The notes below the pieces were generated by a model. That model was not told where the DNA came from and searched no databases. It saw nothing but the letters and a program-made list of their open reading frames with translations. From contig NZ_JAGKQQ010000001.1 in the NCBI RefSeq assembly GCF_017939745.1, positions 7,641,299-7,705,298 of the forward strand: 64,000 bases of DNA, read 5' to 3'. Origin of the DNA: Gemmata palustris. Lineage in GTDB: Bacteria > Planctomycetota > Planctomycetia > Gemmatales > Gemmataceae. The position numbers and the translations under genes are program-made. Shown in pieces: positions 56,305 to 63,812 of this stretch; the stretch's first letter is position 1, and every line of letters begins with the position of its first letter.

Positions 56305-56413
56305 GAGCACTCCGGCGTGTGATGTGTGACATCGGACATGACCGGCTAATGGCACGCGGGGTAAAATGGGGGTGGTGAATGAAGAAGTCATTGGGTTCAA
56401 TGTGTGAAATTGC

Positions 56414-57187
56414 ATGAACATCAAGCGAAAATCGAATCGGACCGACGTTACACCACTCTGCGAAGTTGGGAAGGCGGTTCTCACCCGAGACTGGCTCGGA
56501 TTGAGCAGAATAGTGAACAAGAGTTATGGGAAGTGGTTGAACCGGGAGCAGCTAACGGCACTGGTCGCGGACAACGGTTACTCCGATGCCACAGAGGAAT
56601 GGGGGCCGTACCTCGATGGGCGAATGAGGGGCGATTGGCGGAGTGTAGGGGCCATCCAGCGGGGCCAGGTGTTTCAGAAGGCCCACTGCGATCCCCCGCA
56701 ACCGGTGCCCGCGAAACCGGCCGTTGCTGATGTCCCCAAAAGGGCGGTGAAAAAGCGCGTGAAGCGACCGTGCCGAGGGTGTGGCACGAGCCTTGCGAGC
56801 TGTCACCCCTCCAAGCTGACGTGTGGGCCCAAGTGCCGAATGATCGCTTACCGCAAAGGCGCATCATCGGCCTTTGGCCGGCGCAGGTGCTTGTTTTGCG
56901 CGAACTGGTTCTGGTCGAAACGCAAAGCTCAGTGGTGCTGTAACGCTTCGTGCTACGGAAAACTTCTCCGTCGTCGCGCCGCGGTGCTGAGACTTAAAAG
57001 TGACGGCCGTACTTGGCCGGAGATTGCGGCCAGGTACGATGTGAAGTTGCTTGTCCTAAAGAGATGGGCAGTAGGAGCCGTTAAACAACCCCTTAGCACC
57101 TCGTTGTACCAAATCTCGGGTTCACCTGAGAACCGGCACGGGCGACAAAAATGGGGTGCGAGACCCGCTGAACTACGCGACGGTTAA
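56414..57187 (+). CDS. Zinc-finger protein of a mobile element, possibly DNA-binding
   Basis: The 257-residue protein has a helical N-terminal half (KAVLTRDWLGLSRIVNKSYG), a Lys/Arg-rich linker, and two Cys-rich segments: CRGCGTSLASCHPSKLTCGPKCRMIAYRK cut by spacing, and CLFCANWFWSKRKAQWCC...CYGK. The second resembles TRASH/MYM-type fingers. The C-terminus has an HTH-like segment (TWPEIAARYDVKLLVLKRWA). It is divergent from the small MerR-like genes and overlaps the integrase 3' end by 15 bases. Function is not known to me. Confidence 0.6.
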   Translation: MNIKRKSNRTDVTPLCEVGKAVLTRDWLGLSRIVNKSYGKWLNREQLTALVADNGYSDATEEWGPYLDGRMRGDWRSVGAIQRGQVFQKAHCDPPQPVPAKPAVADVPKRAVKKRVKRPCRGCGTSLASCHPSKLTCGPKCRMIAYRKGASSAFGRRRCLFCANWFWSKRKAQWCCNASCYGKLLRRRAAVLRLKSDGRTWPEIAARYDVKLLVLKRWAVGAVKQPLSTSLYQISGSPENRHGRQKWGARPAELRDG

Positions 57188-58405
57188 AGCTCCAGGCCAG
57201 AGCCAGGCGCGCACGTGATCGGCCACGGCACGTAGGCGGGTATCGTCGATGCGCTCGCGGTACACACCGGCCATTGACGAATCAACGTGCCCCATCATGA
57301 GGTTGACGGCCACTTGGTCTTTTGAGTCGCCACCGATCGTCTCGAACGTGTGCCGCAGGGCGTAGAAATTCACGCCATCGCGCCGGATACCGAGGGTACT
57401 GAGGAGCGTCCCGAACTTGTCTTTGATCAAGTCGTAACGGTAGCCGGGCTTCTTTTGGACGACGAACGGGGTTCCGCGCGTCGTCAGAAACACCCGGTTC
57501 GCGTCCTTGGGAGAGGCGGGTTGACGCCGAACCATGATCGAGTCGCGAATCGCCGTGACGGTTTCCGGCCACAGCGGGCATCGGCGCGCGATCCCCGTTT
57601 TCGGCCTAGGGAAGTTGATCCAGCCCTTCTCCATGTCCACCGCGGTGAGAGTCAGCTCAGCGCAATCGGTGTTCCCGAACCCGCAGTTCACCCCGAGCAG
57701 GACCATCGCGCGCAACGTGGGGTCGGCCCGCACGAGCGCTTCGCCGTCGGCGCCCGGGATCATCTTCCCGTCGAGCATCGCCCGCAGATCCTCCCGCTCG
57801 AACATCTTCGACGGGCGCCCGGCGCGGTGCCGTCGTAGGACCGATTTGTCGGGTTTCACGAACTCCGGCCCGTACCGCACCGGGCGCTCGAGCAAAGCGG
57901 AGTCGTAACCGAACTTGAACACTGACTTCGCCCGCGTGATGCTGTTGCCCAACCGCACCGGCCCCCACCGCTTCGCCATCGTCGACCGGAGCTTGGAGAA
58001 ATCTTCGGCCGCGAGATCGTCGACCAGGCGGTTGGACCCGAAGGCCGCGACCAACAGATCGGTTATCAGCTTGTAGTCGTAGAAGAGGTTCGAGCTCAGT
58101 TCCCCGGCCTCGACCTTCCGGAGCTTCGCCGTGAGGAACGCGTTGGCTAGATCCTTGACGGTCAACCCGCCCGGCTTCACCCGCGGCGTGCGGCCCGAGT
58201 GCAGATCGTCCGCCACTGCCTTATACTTTTCCAGCGCGTCCTTCCAACCGTCCCCCTCGACGTGGACGAACTTCCCGTTCACGCGGCGCGCCCAGGCCCC
58301 GAAGTAGTGGATCTTCCCGCGGATCTTCTTTTGCCACGTCCCGGACGCGTGCGGTGTCAACGGGAAGTTGGCGTAGGGTTTCTTCGGTTTGCTGGTTTTG
58401 GGCAT
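57173..58405 (-). CDS. Tyrosine recombinase (site-specific integrase)
   Basis: The 410-residue protein has an N-terminal arm, a SAM-like core-binding region (about residues 95-190) and a catalytic domain. The C-terminal motifs are present: YALRHTFETIGG (Arg and His), then MMGHVDSSMAGVYRERI (His and nucleophile Tyr). The first Arg of the usual ARxSEL motif is not seen; the corresponding region reads NCGFGNTDCAEL, as I recall for planctomycete integrases. Reading leftwards from 58405, it lies 150 bases from the right att repeat, as expected for the element's own integrase. Confidence 0.85.
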   Translation of the reverse strand: MPKTSKPKKPYANFPLTPHASGTWQKKIRGKIHYFGAWARRVNGKFVHVEGDGWKDALEKYKAVADDLHSGRTPRVKPGGLTVKDLANAFLTAKLRKVEAGELSSNLFYDYKLITDLLVAAFGSNRLVDDLAAEDFSKLRSTMAKRWGPVRLGNSITRAKSVFKFGYDSALLERPVRYGPEFVKPDKSVLRRHRAGRPSKMFEREDLRAMLDGKMIPGADGEALVRADPTLRAMVLLGVNCGFGNTDCAELTLTAVDMEKGWINFPRPKTGIARRCPLWPETVTAIRDSIMVRRQPASPKDANRVFLTTRGTPFVVQKKPGYRYDLIKDKFGTLLSTLGIRRDGVNFYALRHTFETIGGDSKDQVAVNLMMGHVDSSMAGVYRERIDDTRLRAVADHVRAWLWPGALTVA

Positions 58406-58555
58406 GTATCACCATCCTCCGCGGCGCAATTGCCGAAACCTGTGTGCTGATGAATTGGTAGTGGCAGAAGTAGTAAAATGAGAATCGTATGGTTAGCGTG
58501 AGGAGCGAAAATTGCTGAAATATAAGCCAGTGCGACTGGTTTTCTCGTACAATAA
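58406..58555. other. Right end of the island, presumed attP arm region
   Basis: Moderately AT-rich non-coding sequence between the integrase start and the right att repeat. It probably holds the integrase promoter and arm-type binding sites. The 5' half of the tRNA-like gene is absent. Confidence 0.5.
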
Positions 58556-58569
58556 GCCTGGTCTCATAA
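58556..58569. repeat. attR candidate (14-bp direct repeat, right copy)
   Basis: Identical to 37387-37400 (gcctggtctcataa). The sequence to its right continues as a tRNA 3' half; the sequence to its left does not look like a tRNA. Confidence 0.7.
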
Positions 58570-58605
58570 ACCGCGGAGATGGGGGTGCAAGTCCCTCACG
58601 GGGAT
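58556..58605 (+). tRNA. 3' half of the split tRNA-like gene, Met(CAT)-like
   Basis: After the att core, the sequence gives ACCGCGG (3' anticodon stem, imperfect), AGAT, T stem GGGGG/CCCTC with loop TGCAAGT, and acceptor 3' strand ACGGGGA. ACGGGG pairs with CCCCGT of the 5' half at 37362-37368, six of seven pairs, leaving an unpaired first position as in initiator tRNA. T stem and loop match the neighbouring Ala-like unit. Confidence 0.6.
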
Positions 58606-58621
58606 CTGGATTTGATGTGTC

Positions 58622-58693
58622 GCACCGATCGTTTAGTGAGTAAGACGCCGCCTTTGCAAGTCGGAGACGGGGGTGCAAGTCCCTCTCGGTGCA
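58622..58693 (+). tRNA. tRNA-like gene, Ala(TGC)-like
   Basis: A 72-base cloverleaf: acceptor GCACCGA/TCGGTGC (7 of 7), D arm GTTT-AGTGAGTA-AGAC, anticodon stem CCGCC/GTCGG (one mismatch) with loop TTTGCAA (anticodon TGC), variable AGAC, T stem GGGGG/CCCTC with loop TGCAAGT, base 73 A. The Ala-specific G3-U70 pair is absent (A3-T70), as are the D-loop GG and T55. It follows the split gene after 16 bases. Confidence 0.55.
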
Positions 58694-58696
58694 TTC

Positions 58697-58770
58697 GCCC
58701 CGATCGTTTAACGAGTAAGACGCCGGCCTTCGGAGCCGGAGATGGCGGGTGCGAGTCCCGTCACGGGGCT
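58697..58770 (+). tRNA. tRNA-like gene, Arg(TCG)-like
   Basis: Acceptor GCCCCGA/ACGGGGC (six pairs, A7-A66 mismatch), D arm GTTT-AACGAGTA-AGAC, anticodon stem CCGGC/GCCGG with loop CTTCGGA (anticodon TCG), and a T stem of GGCGGG/CCCGTC with loop TGCGAGT. The T stem is one pair longer than usual, so length is about 73. It ends inside the 3' end of the HEAT gene (overlap about 10 bases). Spacing from the Ala-like unit is 3 bases. Confidence 0.5.
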
Positions 58771-59588
58771 TCCGATTGGCGCGGGTTACGGAGTTCGGTC
58801 AGCACGCGCTCGCACACGGCGGCGAGGCGTTTGGCGAACCGATGAGCAGTTTGGTTTTCCTCGGCCGGGAGTAGCGATTCCCACGCTCGCCGTAGTGCGT
58901 GGGCGGCGGGTAGCGACGCGATCGCCGCCCACGCGCCGGGCACGTCGTTCGTTCCGGGGTACGGGAGCAGCGAGCGCAGTAATTCTGCCGCCGGATCGCT
59001 CAGTACACGCAACCACACGTCGCGCGCAGCGCCGGCGACGTCGGTGTCCGCTTCGGCGCACTTTCGCACGATAATTGGCAGCAGTGGTAGCGCGGTGGCT
59101 GGTTCCCACCGCAACAATGCACGCAGTCCGGTGAGCCTCACTTTCGGGTGCGCATCGGCAAGACTCAGCGCGAGTAGCGGAAGTGCTTCCGCAGCGAACT
59201 CGGGCGCAACGTGCCCCAAAGTCGCTGCCGCACGAATGCGCTGGCGCTCGAAGTGGTGGCGGATGGCCGGGCCGTAGTCGCGTTCGGGTCGGATGCGCGG
59301 GCCGATAGCAGTTGCCGCCGCGAGCCGGACGTGCGGACTTGCATCTCGAAGCGTCAACGCGACGAGCGTAGTGTGAACGCTCCTATCGACATCGGCGAAC
59401 CGTCCCGCGACACCCGCTGCGACTTCGCGCACGCACCATACCGGGTCGCTGAGGGCGCTCAGAACGGCTGCGTGTACGGCGGTGCTGGCAAACGTTTCGG
59501 GTACGCGGAGTATGGCGCTGCGCCGAATTTCCGCGCTCGGGTCGCTCAATTCGGCCAGAAGTGATTCGAGTGACGTCCCCATATTCAC
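58761..59588 (-). CDS. HEAT-repeat protein
   Basis: The 275-residue protein (MNMGTSLESLLAELSDPSAE, or MGTS from ATG 59582) is a chain of HEAT-type helix pairs. Examples are VHAAVLSALSDPVWCVREVA, HTTLVALTLRDASPHVRLAA and LPLLALSLADAHPKVRLTGL. No catalytic motif is present; a scaffold function is likely. Its stop codon lies within the acceptor region of the Arg-like tRNA-like unit. Confidence 0.8.
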   Translation of the reverse strand: MNMGTSLESLLAELSDPSAEIRRSAILRVPETFASTAVHAAVLSALSDPVWCVREVAAGVAGRFADVDRSVHTTLVALTLRDASPHVRLAAATAIGPRIRPERDYGPAIRHHFERQRIRAAATLGHVAPEFAAEALPLLALSLADAHPKVRLTGLRALLRWEPATALPLLPIIVRKCAEADTDVAGAARDVWLRVLSDPAAELLRSLLPYPGTNDVPGAWAAIASLPAAHALRRAWESLLPAEENQTAHRFAKRLAAVCERVLTELRNPRQSEAP

Positions 59589-59693
59589 GCCCGTAAACAG
59601 GCGCGGAAGCCGAACGGATGATCCGTGCCGCTCCCGCGCTGGCGCTCTTTAGCTTACGGACAAGAAGGTGCGTGCTGGCGTTTAGCGCACGGG

Positions 59694-61520
59694 CTATTTC
59701 GGTCCCTTCTGGTGGAACCGGAAGTCGTCGAAATTAACGTGCCCCCACTGACCGGAGTAGTTGTCGACGATTCGGATGAAGATCTCCTTACCCTCCACGG
59801 TCTTCAAATCGACCCACACCCGGTTCATGTCTTCCACCTCGCCGCCGCTGCGGGCGCGGTAGAACGCGATCCCGGTTTCTTTGGCGACGAGTTCCACACC
59901 CAGGTCTTCGAGCGGCCCGCCGCCGACGAGGAAGCTGGCCCACGGGTGCGTGACTTTAAACGGCACGCTCGTGAGTGTGCCCGTCGGCGTATCCTGGAGC
60001 CGCTCGTACCCGCCGATCCAGAACTTGCCCTGGTGCCGGCTCTTCATCCCGAACCGGCGCGCGGCAACCGTGTCCCCCTGAATCGGCTGCTCCCGGAACG
60101 CCTCGCCCTCAGCCGTCCAGTCCTTAAGTGTGCCGTCCTCGAAGTCGAGGTTCAGCGGCTTGCCGTCCGCACCGAGCGGCAGCACCCCGGCGTCGGCCGG
60201 CGGTGGAACCACGTCCGGCAAACCGACGTTCGGGTTCGGGCGCTCCGCCCCGCGATTCGCATCGCTGCGCCCGCTCTTCGCGATGACCACGCCGACCACG
60301 ACGGTCAGCGCGAGTACCGCTGCCGCAATGCCGCCGACCATCAGGTACCGCTGTTTCCGTTTGGCCGCGCGAGCCGCGCCTTTCTTCTTCGAGTTGCGCC
60401 GGCCCTTTCCGCTGACCAGGCCCGTTAGCGTGGCCTGCATCTTTTCCGTCTGCGCCATGTCGGTCCCGGAAAGGCCCGCGACCACGCGCGCGGTGCCGGT
60501 GCTGGGGAGCCATTCACTCAGTGCGGTCACCACGTCGCCGGGGGACTGGTAGCGATCCTCCGGCTTCTTCGCGAGCATGCGCCCCAGAACGGTCGACAGC
60601 GCCGGCGGAACCGTTTTGTCCAGTGTGCTCAGGGCCGGGGCGTTTTTCATCTGGTGCTGAGCGAGCTTCTGGGTCGTGCTCCCCTGGAACGGCGGCTTGC
60701 CCGTTACCAGCGTGAAGAACGTGGCCCCGAGGCTGTAGATGTCGGCCCGGATGTCGATGCGCGGGGCGTTCATCGCCTGTTCGGGCGAGATGAAGTCGGG
60801 GGTGCCAACGACCGAGCCCTCGTCGAGCACTTCGGTGAGCTTGTCGCGCGCGCTCACCATCGAGCGCGCGAGGCCCATATCGAGGATCTTGATGACGCCG
60901 TCCGCGGTCAGCATCAGGTTCGCGGGCTTGATGTCGCGGTGAATGAAGCCCTTTTCGTAGGCGTGCTGGAGCCCGGCCGCGGCCTGCGAGATGTAATCTA
61001 CCCCGCGCGACAGACCCATCGCGCCGCCCTTCTGCAGCAGCGATTCGAGCGTGTCGCCCGGGACGAACTCCATGACGAGGAACCGCACCGTTCCGTGCTG
61101 CCCCACGTCGTGGATGCGAACGATGTTCGGGTGGTCCAGGGCCGCCGCGGCGCGCGCTTCCCGGAGGAACCGCTCCAGCGCGAGCTTGTCCATCGCCTTG
61201 TCGCCGTGGAGCACCTTCAGCGCGACCTTGCGGTTCAGGTCTTCGTGTTCGGCGAGGTAAACGGTGCCCATGCCGCCCTGCCCGAGCGGGCGCAGGATCT
61301 TGTATTGCCCGAGGCAGAACCCGCGGGACTTCCCGGCGAGGAGTTGCGTCGCTTGATAGGACGTCAGTAATTCAACTTTGACGAGCTTCTGGGCGCACTC
61401 GCGGGGATCGACGGGCAGATCGGAATCGTCCGGGAACAGTTCTTGGAACTTGGTGTCGTCGAGAACGCCACTCTTCCGAACGAGATCAAGGAATTCGTTC
61501 GCCGTCGCGGGCGGAGGCAT
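59694..61520 (-). CDS. Membrane Ser/Thr protein kinase (Hanks-type) with outer C-terminal domain
   Basis: The 608-residue protein has a short N-terminal helical module, then a kinase domain at about residues 75-335: glycine loop LGQGGMGTVYLAEH, VALKVL Lys, catalytic HRDIKPANLM, DMGLAR (in place of DFG), and GTPDFISPEQ. A basic linker and one membrane helix (about residues 395-420, VGGIAAAVLALTVVVGVVIA) follow, then an exported beta-rich C-terminal domain (DFEDGTLKDWTAEG...VNFDDFRF). The layout is that of planctomycete sensor kinases; no PASTA repeat is present. ATG 61520 is used because the upstream extension is not protein-like. Confidence 0.92.
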   Translation of the reverse strand: MPPPATANEFLDLVRKSGVLDDTKFQELFPDDSDLPVDPRECAQKLVKVELLTSYQATQLLAGKSRGFCLGQYKILRPLGQGGMGTVYLAEHEDLNRKVALKVLHGDKAMDKLALERFLREARAAAALDHPNIVRIHDVGQHGTVRFLVMEFVPGDTLESLLQKGGAMGLSRGVDYISQAAAGLQHAYEKGFIHRDIKPANLMLTADGVIKILDMGLARSMVSARDKLTEVLDEGSVVGTPDFISPEQAMNAPRIDIRADIYSLGATFFTLVTGKPPFQGSTTQKLAQHQMKNAPALSTLDKTVPPALSTVLGRMLAKKPEDRYQSPGDVVTALSEWLPSTGTARVVAGLSGTDMAQTEKMQATLTGLVSGKGRRNSKKKGAARAAKRKQRYLMVGGIAAAVLALTVVVGVVIAKSGRSDANRGAERPNPNVGLPDVVPPPADAGVLPLGADGKPLNLDFEDGTLKDWTAEGEAFREQPIQGDTVAARRFGMKSRHQGKFWIGGYERLQDTPTGTLTSVPFKVTHPWASFLVGGGPLEDLGVELVAKETGIAFYRARSGGEVEDMNRVWVDLKTVEGKEIFIRIVDNYSGQWGHVNFDDFRFHQKGPK

Positions 61521-61878
61521 AGAACACCAGACCTTGGGCGACGATGAGAGAGATAGGATTACAGCCACCGTAGAACACGATTTCCTCCGAAGCAGGAAAA
61601 CTCTTACTTCTTTGCACAAATGCCACAAGTACCTTCGTGCGAAGCTATTTCGGTATCGTTCTGGCACACGGGGCGGGCACAAAAGTGCGCGCGATCAACG
61701 ACACCAGCGGCCCGGGATGAGCGGCTGCCATTCTGGTGCCCTCACTTCTTTTGCCTTGGCTTTTCGTGCCGGTCGCGTCTGCGGTGTTGGAGCCGGGAAC
61801 GTCGAGCGGCCACAGTTGATCGCCTATGGGAGCGGGAACGGTGGCCCGCAGTAACGAATCCGAATACTGGAAGTGGTG
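61521..61878. other. Intergenic region, presumed promoter of the kinase gene
   Basis: No gene or strong hairpin is visible. It probably holds the kinase promoter on the minus strand. Confidence 0.45.
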
Positions 61879-62250
61879 TCAGTCTCTCGTGTCGGGCGAC
61901 GGTATCACTGTTGAAATAAGCTTGATAAATACAAGTCGCAGACGGCACGTTGGACAGAATTTATCTTGCCTGATTTGGGGCTTTTCGATTGTTTCTTTCC
62001 ACGACAATGCGTTTACGGGTAGACGCGCGCCGAGCCCGAGCCGGTACCCCCACCCATTTTGAACCATGAATTCTTCCAACTCGCAGGCGTTGCATAGAAC
62101 AATCGACTGGCCGGCGGCTAGTTGATATTCTCGAAATTCAGCCTTGCCCATTTGTTCCGCGGCCCCGTCCCACCCACCGCAAATGAAACACGGAGTCACC
62201 GCGCGGGATTCGAGGGCGGCATAGCATACGGGGCACTGCGATCGTCCCAT
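61879..62250 (-). CDS. Multi-zinc-ribbon protein of unknown function
   Basis: The 123-residue protein has four CxxC pairs: CPVC near residue 6, CFIC near residue 21, CNAC near residue 53 and CPTC near residue 98, forming two probable zinc sites. It begins MGRSQCPVCYAALESRAVTP and has an unremarkable helical middle. No family is recognised. It lies eight bases downstream of the GNAT gene and on the same strand, so they may be co-transcribed. Confidence 0.65.
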   Translation of the reverse strand: MGRSQCPVCYAALESRAVTPCFICGGWDGAAEQMGKAEFREYQLAAGQSIVLCNACELEEFMVQNGWGYRLGLGARLPVNALSWKETIEKPQIRQDKFCPTCRLRLVFIKLISTVIPSPDTRD

Positions 62251-62258
62251 TGGTCACC

Positions 62259-62765
62259 TCAGCCCGACGGCCGCAGCGTCAACTGCGTGTAAGTCACATC
62301 GAGCCAGCGGTCGAACTTGCGGCCCACTTCGCGGAAGGTGCCGATCAGCTCGAAACCGACCGCGTACTGCAGCGCGAGACTCGCCTGCTGGTCGCTGCTC
62401 GTTCCGCCGATGATGGTGTGCATTCCGGCCTTCTTCGCGCGCTCGATGAGATCGAGCAGCAGCGTGCGGCCGAGCCCGCGCCGGTGGTGCTCGTGGTGGA
62501 CGTACACCGATGCTTCCGCGGCCCAGGCGTACCCGCACCGCGACTTCCACGGCGACAGCGCGCCCCAGGCGATTATCTGCCCGTCCGCCTCGGCGACCGT
62601 GGCCGGATATTTTTCGGACCGCTCGCGCATCCACGCGGCCCGTTCCTCGGCCGTTTCGAGTTCGATCTGGTACGTGCAGGTGGAGTGCGTCACGTAGTAG
62701 TTGTAAATGGCGCGGATCGGTTCCGCGTCGGACGCGGTCGCCAGTCGGATCGTGAATTCTGCCAT
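62259..62765 (-). CDS. GNAT family N-acetyltransferase
   Basis: The 168-residue protein has the GNAT acetyl-CoA motif A (HHEHHRRGLGRTLLLDLIER, with the R-R-G-L-G core) and the typical N-terminal MAEFTIRLATASDAEPIRAI. A Tyr/Arg/Trp-rich end (FREVGRKFDRWLDVTYTQLT) resembles phosphinothricin-type acetyltransferases. A small amine-like substrate is expected; the name Pat is not used because the substrate cannot be read. Confidence 0.9.
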   Translation of the reverse strand: MAEFTIRLATASDAEPIRAIYNYYVTHSTCTYQIELETAEERAAWMRERSEKYPATVAEADGQIIAWGALSPWKSRCGYAWAAEASVYVHHEHHRRGLGRTLLLDLIERAKKAGMHTIIGGTSSDQQASLALQYAVGFELIGTFREVGRKFDRWLDVTYTQLTLRPSG

Positions 62766-62810
62766 CGGGCTACCTCATCCCATAACGAGCATCGCTGTGA
62801 TGTGCTCAGT

Positions 62811-63728
62811 TTATTCCGGGAACCCGTGCTGGCGGCGGTGGTACGGGCCGTCGTAGGCTTGCGTGGACTTCGACCACTCGAACCGGCCGTCGCTGGCGAC
62901 GGTCTTCACGCGGGCCAGGAGCGCTTCGGTTTCGGCCTTTTCCATCGGCTTGAAGGCGCGGGCGATGGCCACGTCCTGCATCAGTACCTTCATGGAATCG
63001 ATGCCCACCACCAGCGACGCGATCTCCTGCGAGAGCGCGAACCGGAGGCACTCGTCCACGGTCGCAACGCCCCCTGCGACGATGCGCCCGCCGTCCACCA
63101 TGTTCCCGCCGCCCAAGCTCTTCATCCCGATCGCGGCGACGTTCTTCTTCTTCAGTTCCGGGATCACCTCGTGAATGCTGCTGCGGTAGAAGTAGTCGCA
63201 CACGTTGACCGGGAGCTGGCACGTGTCCCAGTTGGTGTGCTTGCCGAGCATGTTCAGGAAGATGTGCGGCGCCTTGTGCCCGGTGAACCCGATGAACCGC
63301 ACCTTGCCGGCTTTCTGGGCTTCGAGGGCCACCGCGAGCGCGCCGCGCTCGACGACCCATTCGGGGTCGTTGTCGTAGTTGATCTCGTGGAACTGCCAGA
63401 GGTCGATCACGTCGGTTTGCAGCCGGCGGAGGCTGTCTTCGAGGTGTTGGCGGCTGGTGTCCGCGTCGCGCCCGCAGTTCTTCGTCATGAGGAAGACTTT
63501 TTGGCGTCGACCGCCCGTCGCGAGCGCCTTGCCCATGATCTCTTCGCTGCGGCCCTCGTGATAGTCCCACGCATTGTCGAAGAACGTGACGCCCTCATCG
63601 ATGGCGGCGTGCATGATGCGTTCGGCTTCGGTGTCGCCGATGGCCGGCTGCCCGATGTGCCACCCGCCGAGGCAGATAATGGACACGTTGGCGCCGGTCT
63701 TACCGAGTGGCCGCGTGGGGAGGGACAT
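62811..63728 (-). CDS. Aldo/keto reductase
   Basis: The 305-residue protein has the catalytic tetrad arranged as in the family: Asp in FFDNAWDYHEG with Tyr close by, Lys in FLMTKNCG, and His in LWQFHEI. The N-terminus (LGKTGANVSIICLGGWHIG) and GIDSMKVLMQDVAIA near the end are typical. ATG 63728 (MSLPTRPLGK) is used; a longer frame from 63776 adds an unlikely Pro-rich leader. The enzyme would use NADPH to reduce aldehydes or ketones. Confidence 0.9.
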   Translation of the reverse strand: MSLPTRPLGKTGANVSIICLGGWHIGQPAIGDTEAERIMHAAIDEGVTFFDNAWDYHEGRSEEIMGKALATGGRRQKVFLMTKNCGRDADTSRQHLEDSLRRLQTDVIDLWQFHEINYDNDPEWVVERGALAVALEAQKAGKVRFIGFTGHKAPHIFLNMLGKHTNWDTCQLPVNVCDYFYRSSIHEVIPELKKKNVAAIGMKSLGGGNMVDGGRIVAGGVATVDECLRFALSQEIASLVVGIDSMKVLMQDVAIARAFKPMEKAETEALLARVKTVASDGRFEWSKSTQAYDGPYHRRQHGFPE

Positions 63729-63812
63729 CGTGAGAGGCTCCGGGAACGGTGGGAGTGCGAAATCCGTTCCCGGCACAATACCGCGCCCGCGACTCGGGGC
63801 AACACTGACCGC

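Larger units (their letters stand above)
37387..58569. mobile_element. Integrative genomic island (~21.2 kb) in a tRNA-like array
   Basis: The boundaries are the two 14-bp direct repeats, each joined to one half of a single tRNA-like gene. A tyrosine recombinase lies 150 bases inside the right boundary. Excisionase-like proteins and a primase-helicase lie next to it. The left two-thirds is cargo (glgC, yihY, a sigma factor, KaiC/kinase operon, stress protein). The insertion is not repaired: neither end carries a complete tRNA-like gene. An alternative is that the mobile part is only about 50.6-58.6 kb and the rest accreted. Confidence 0.65.
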
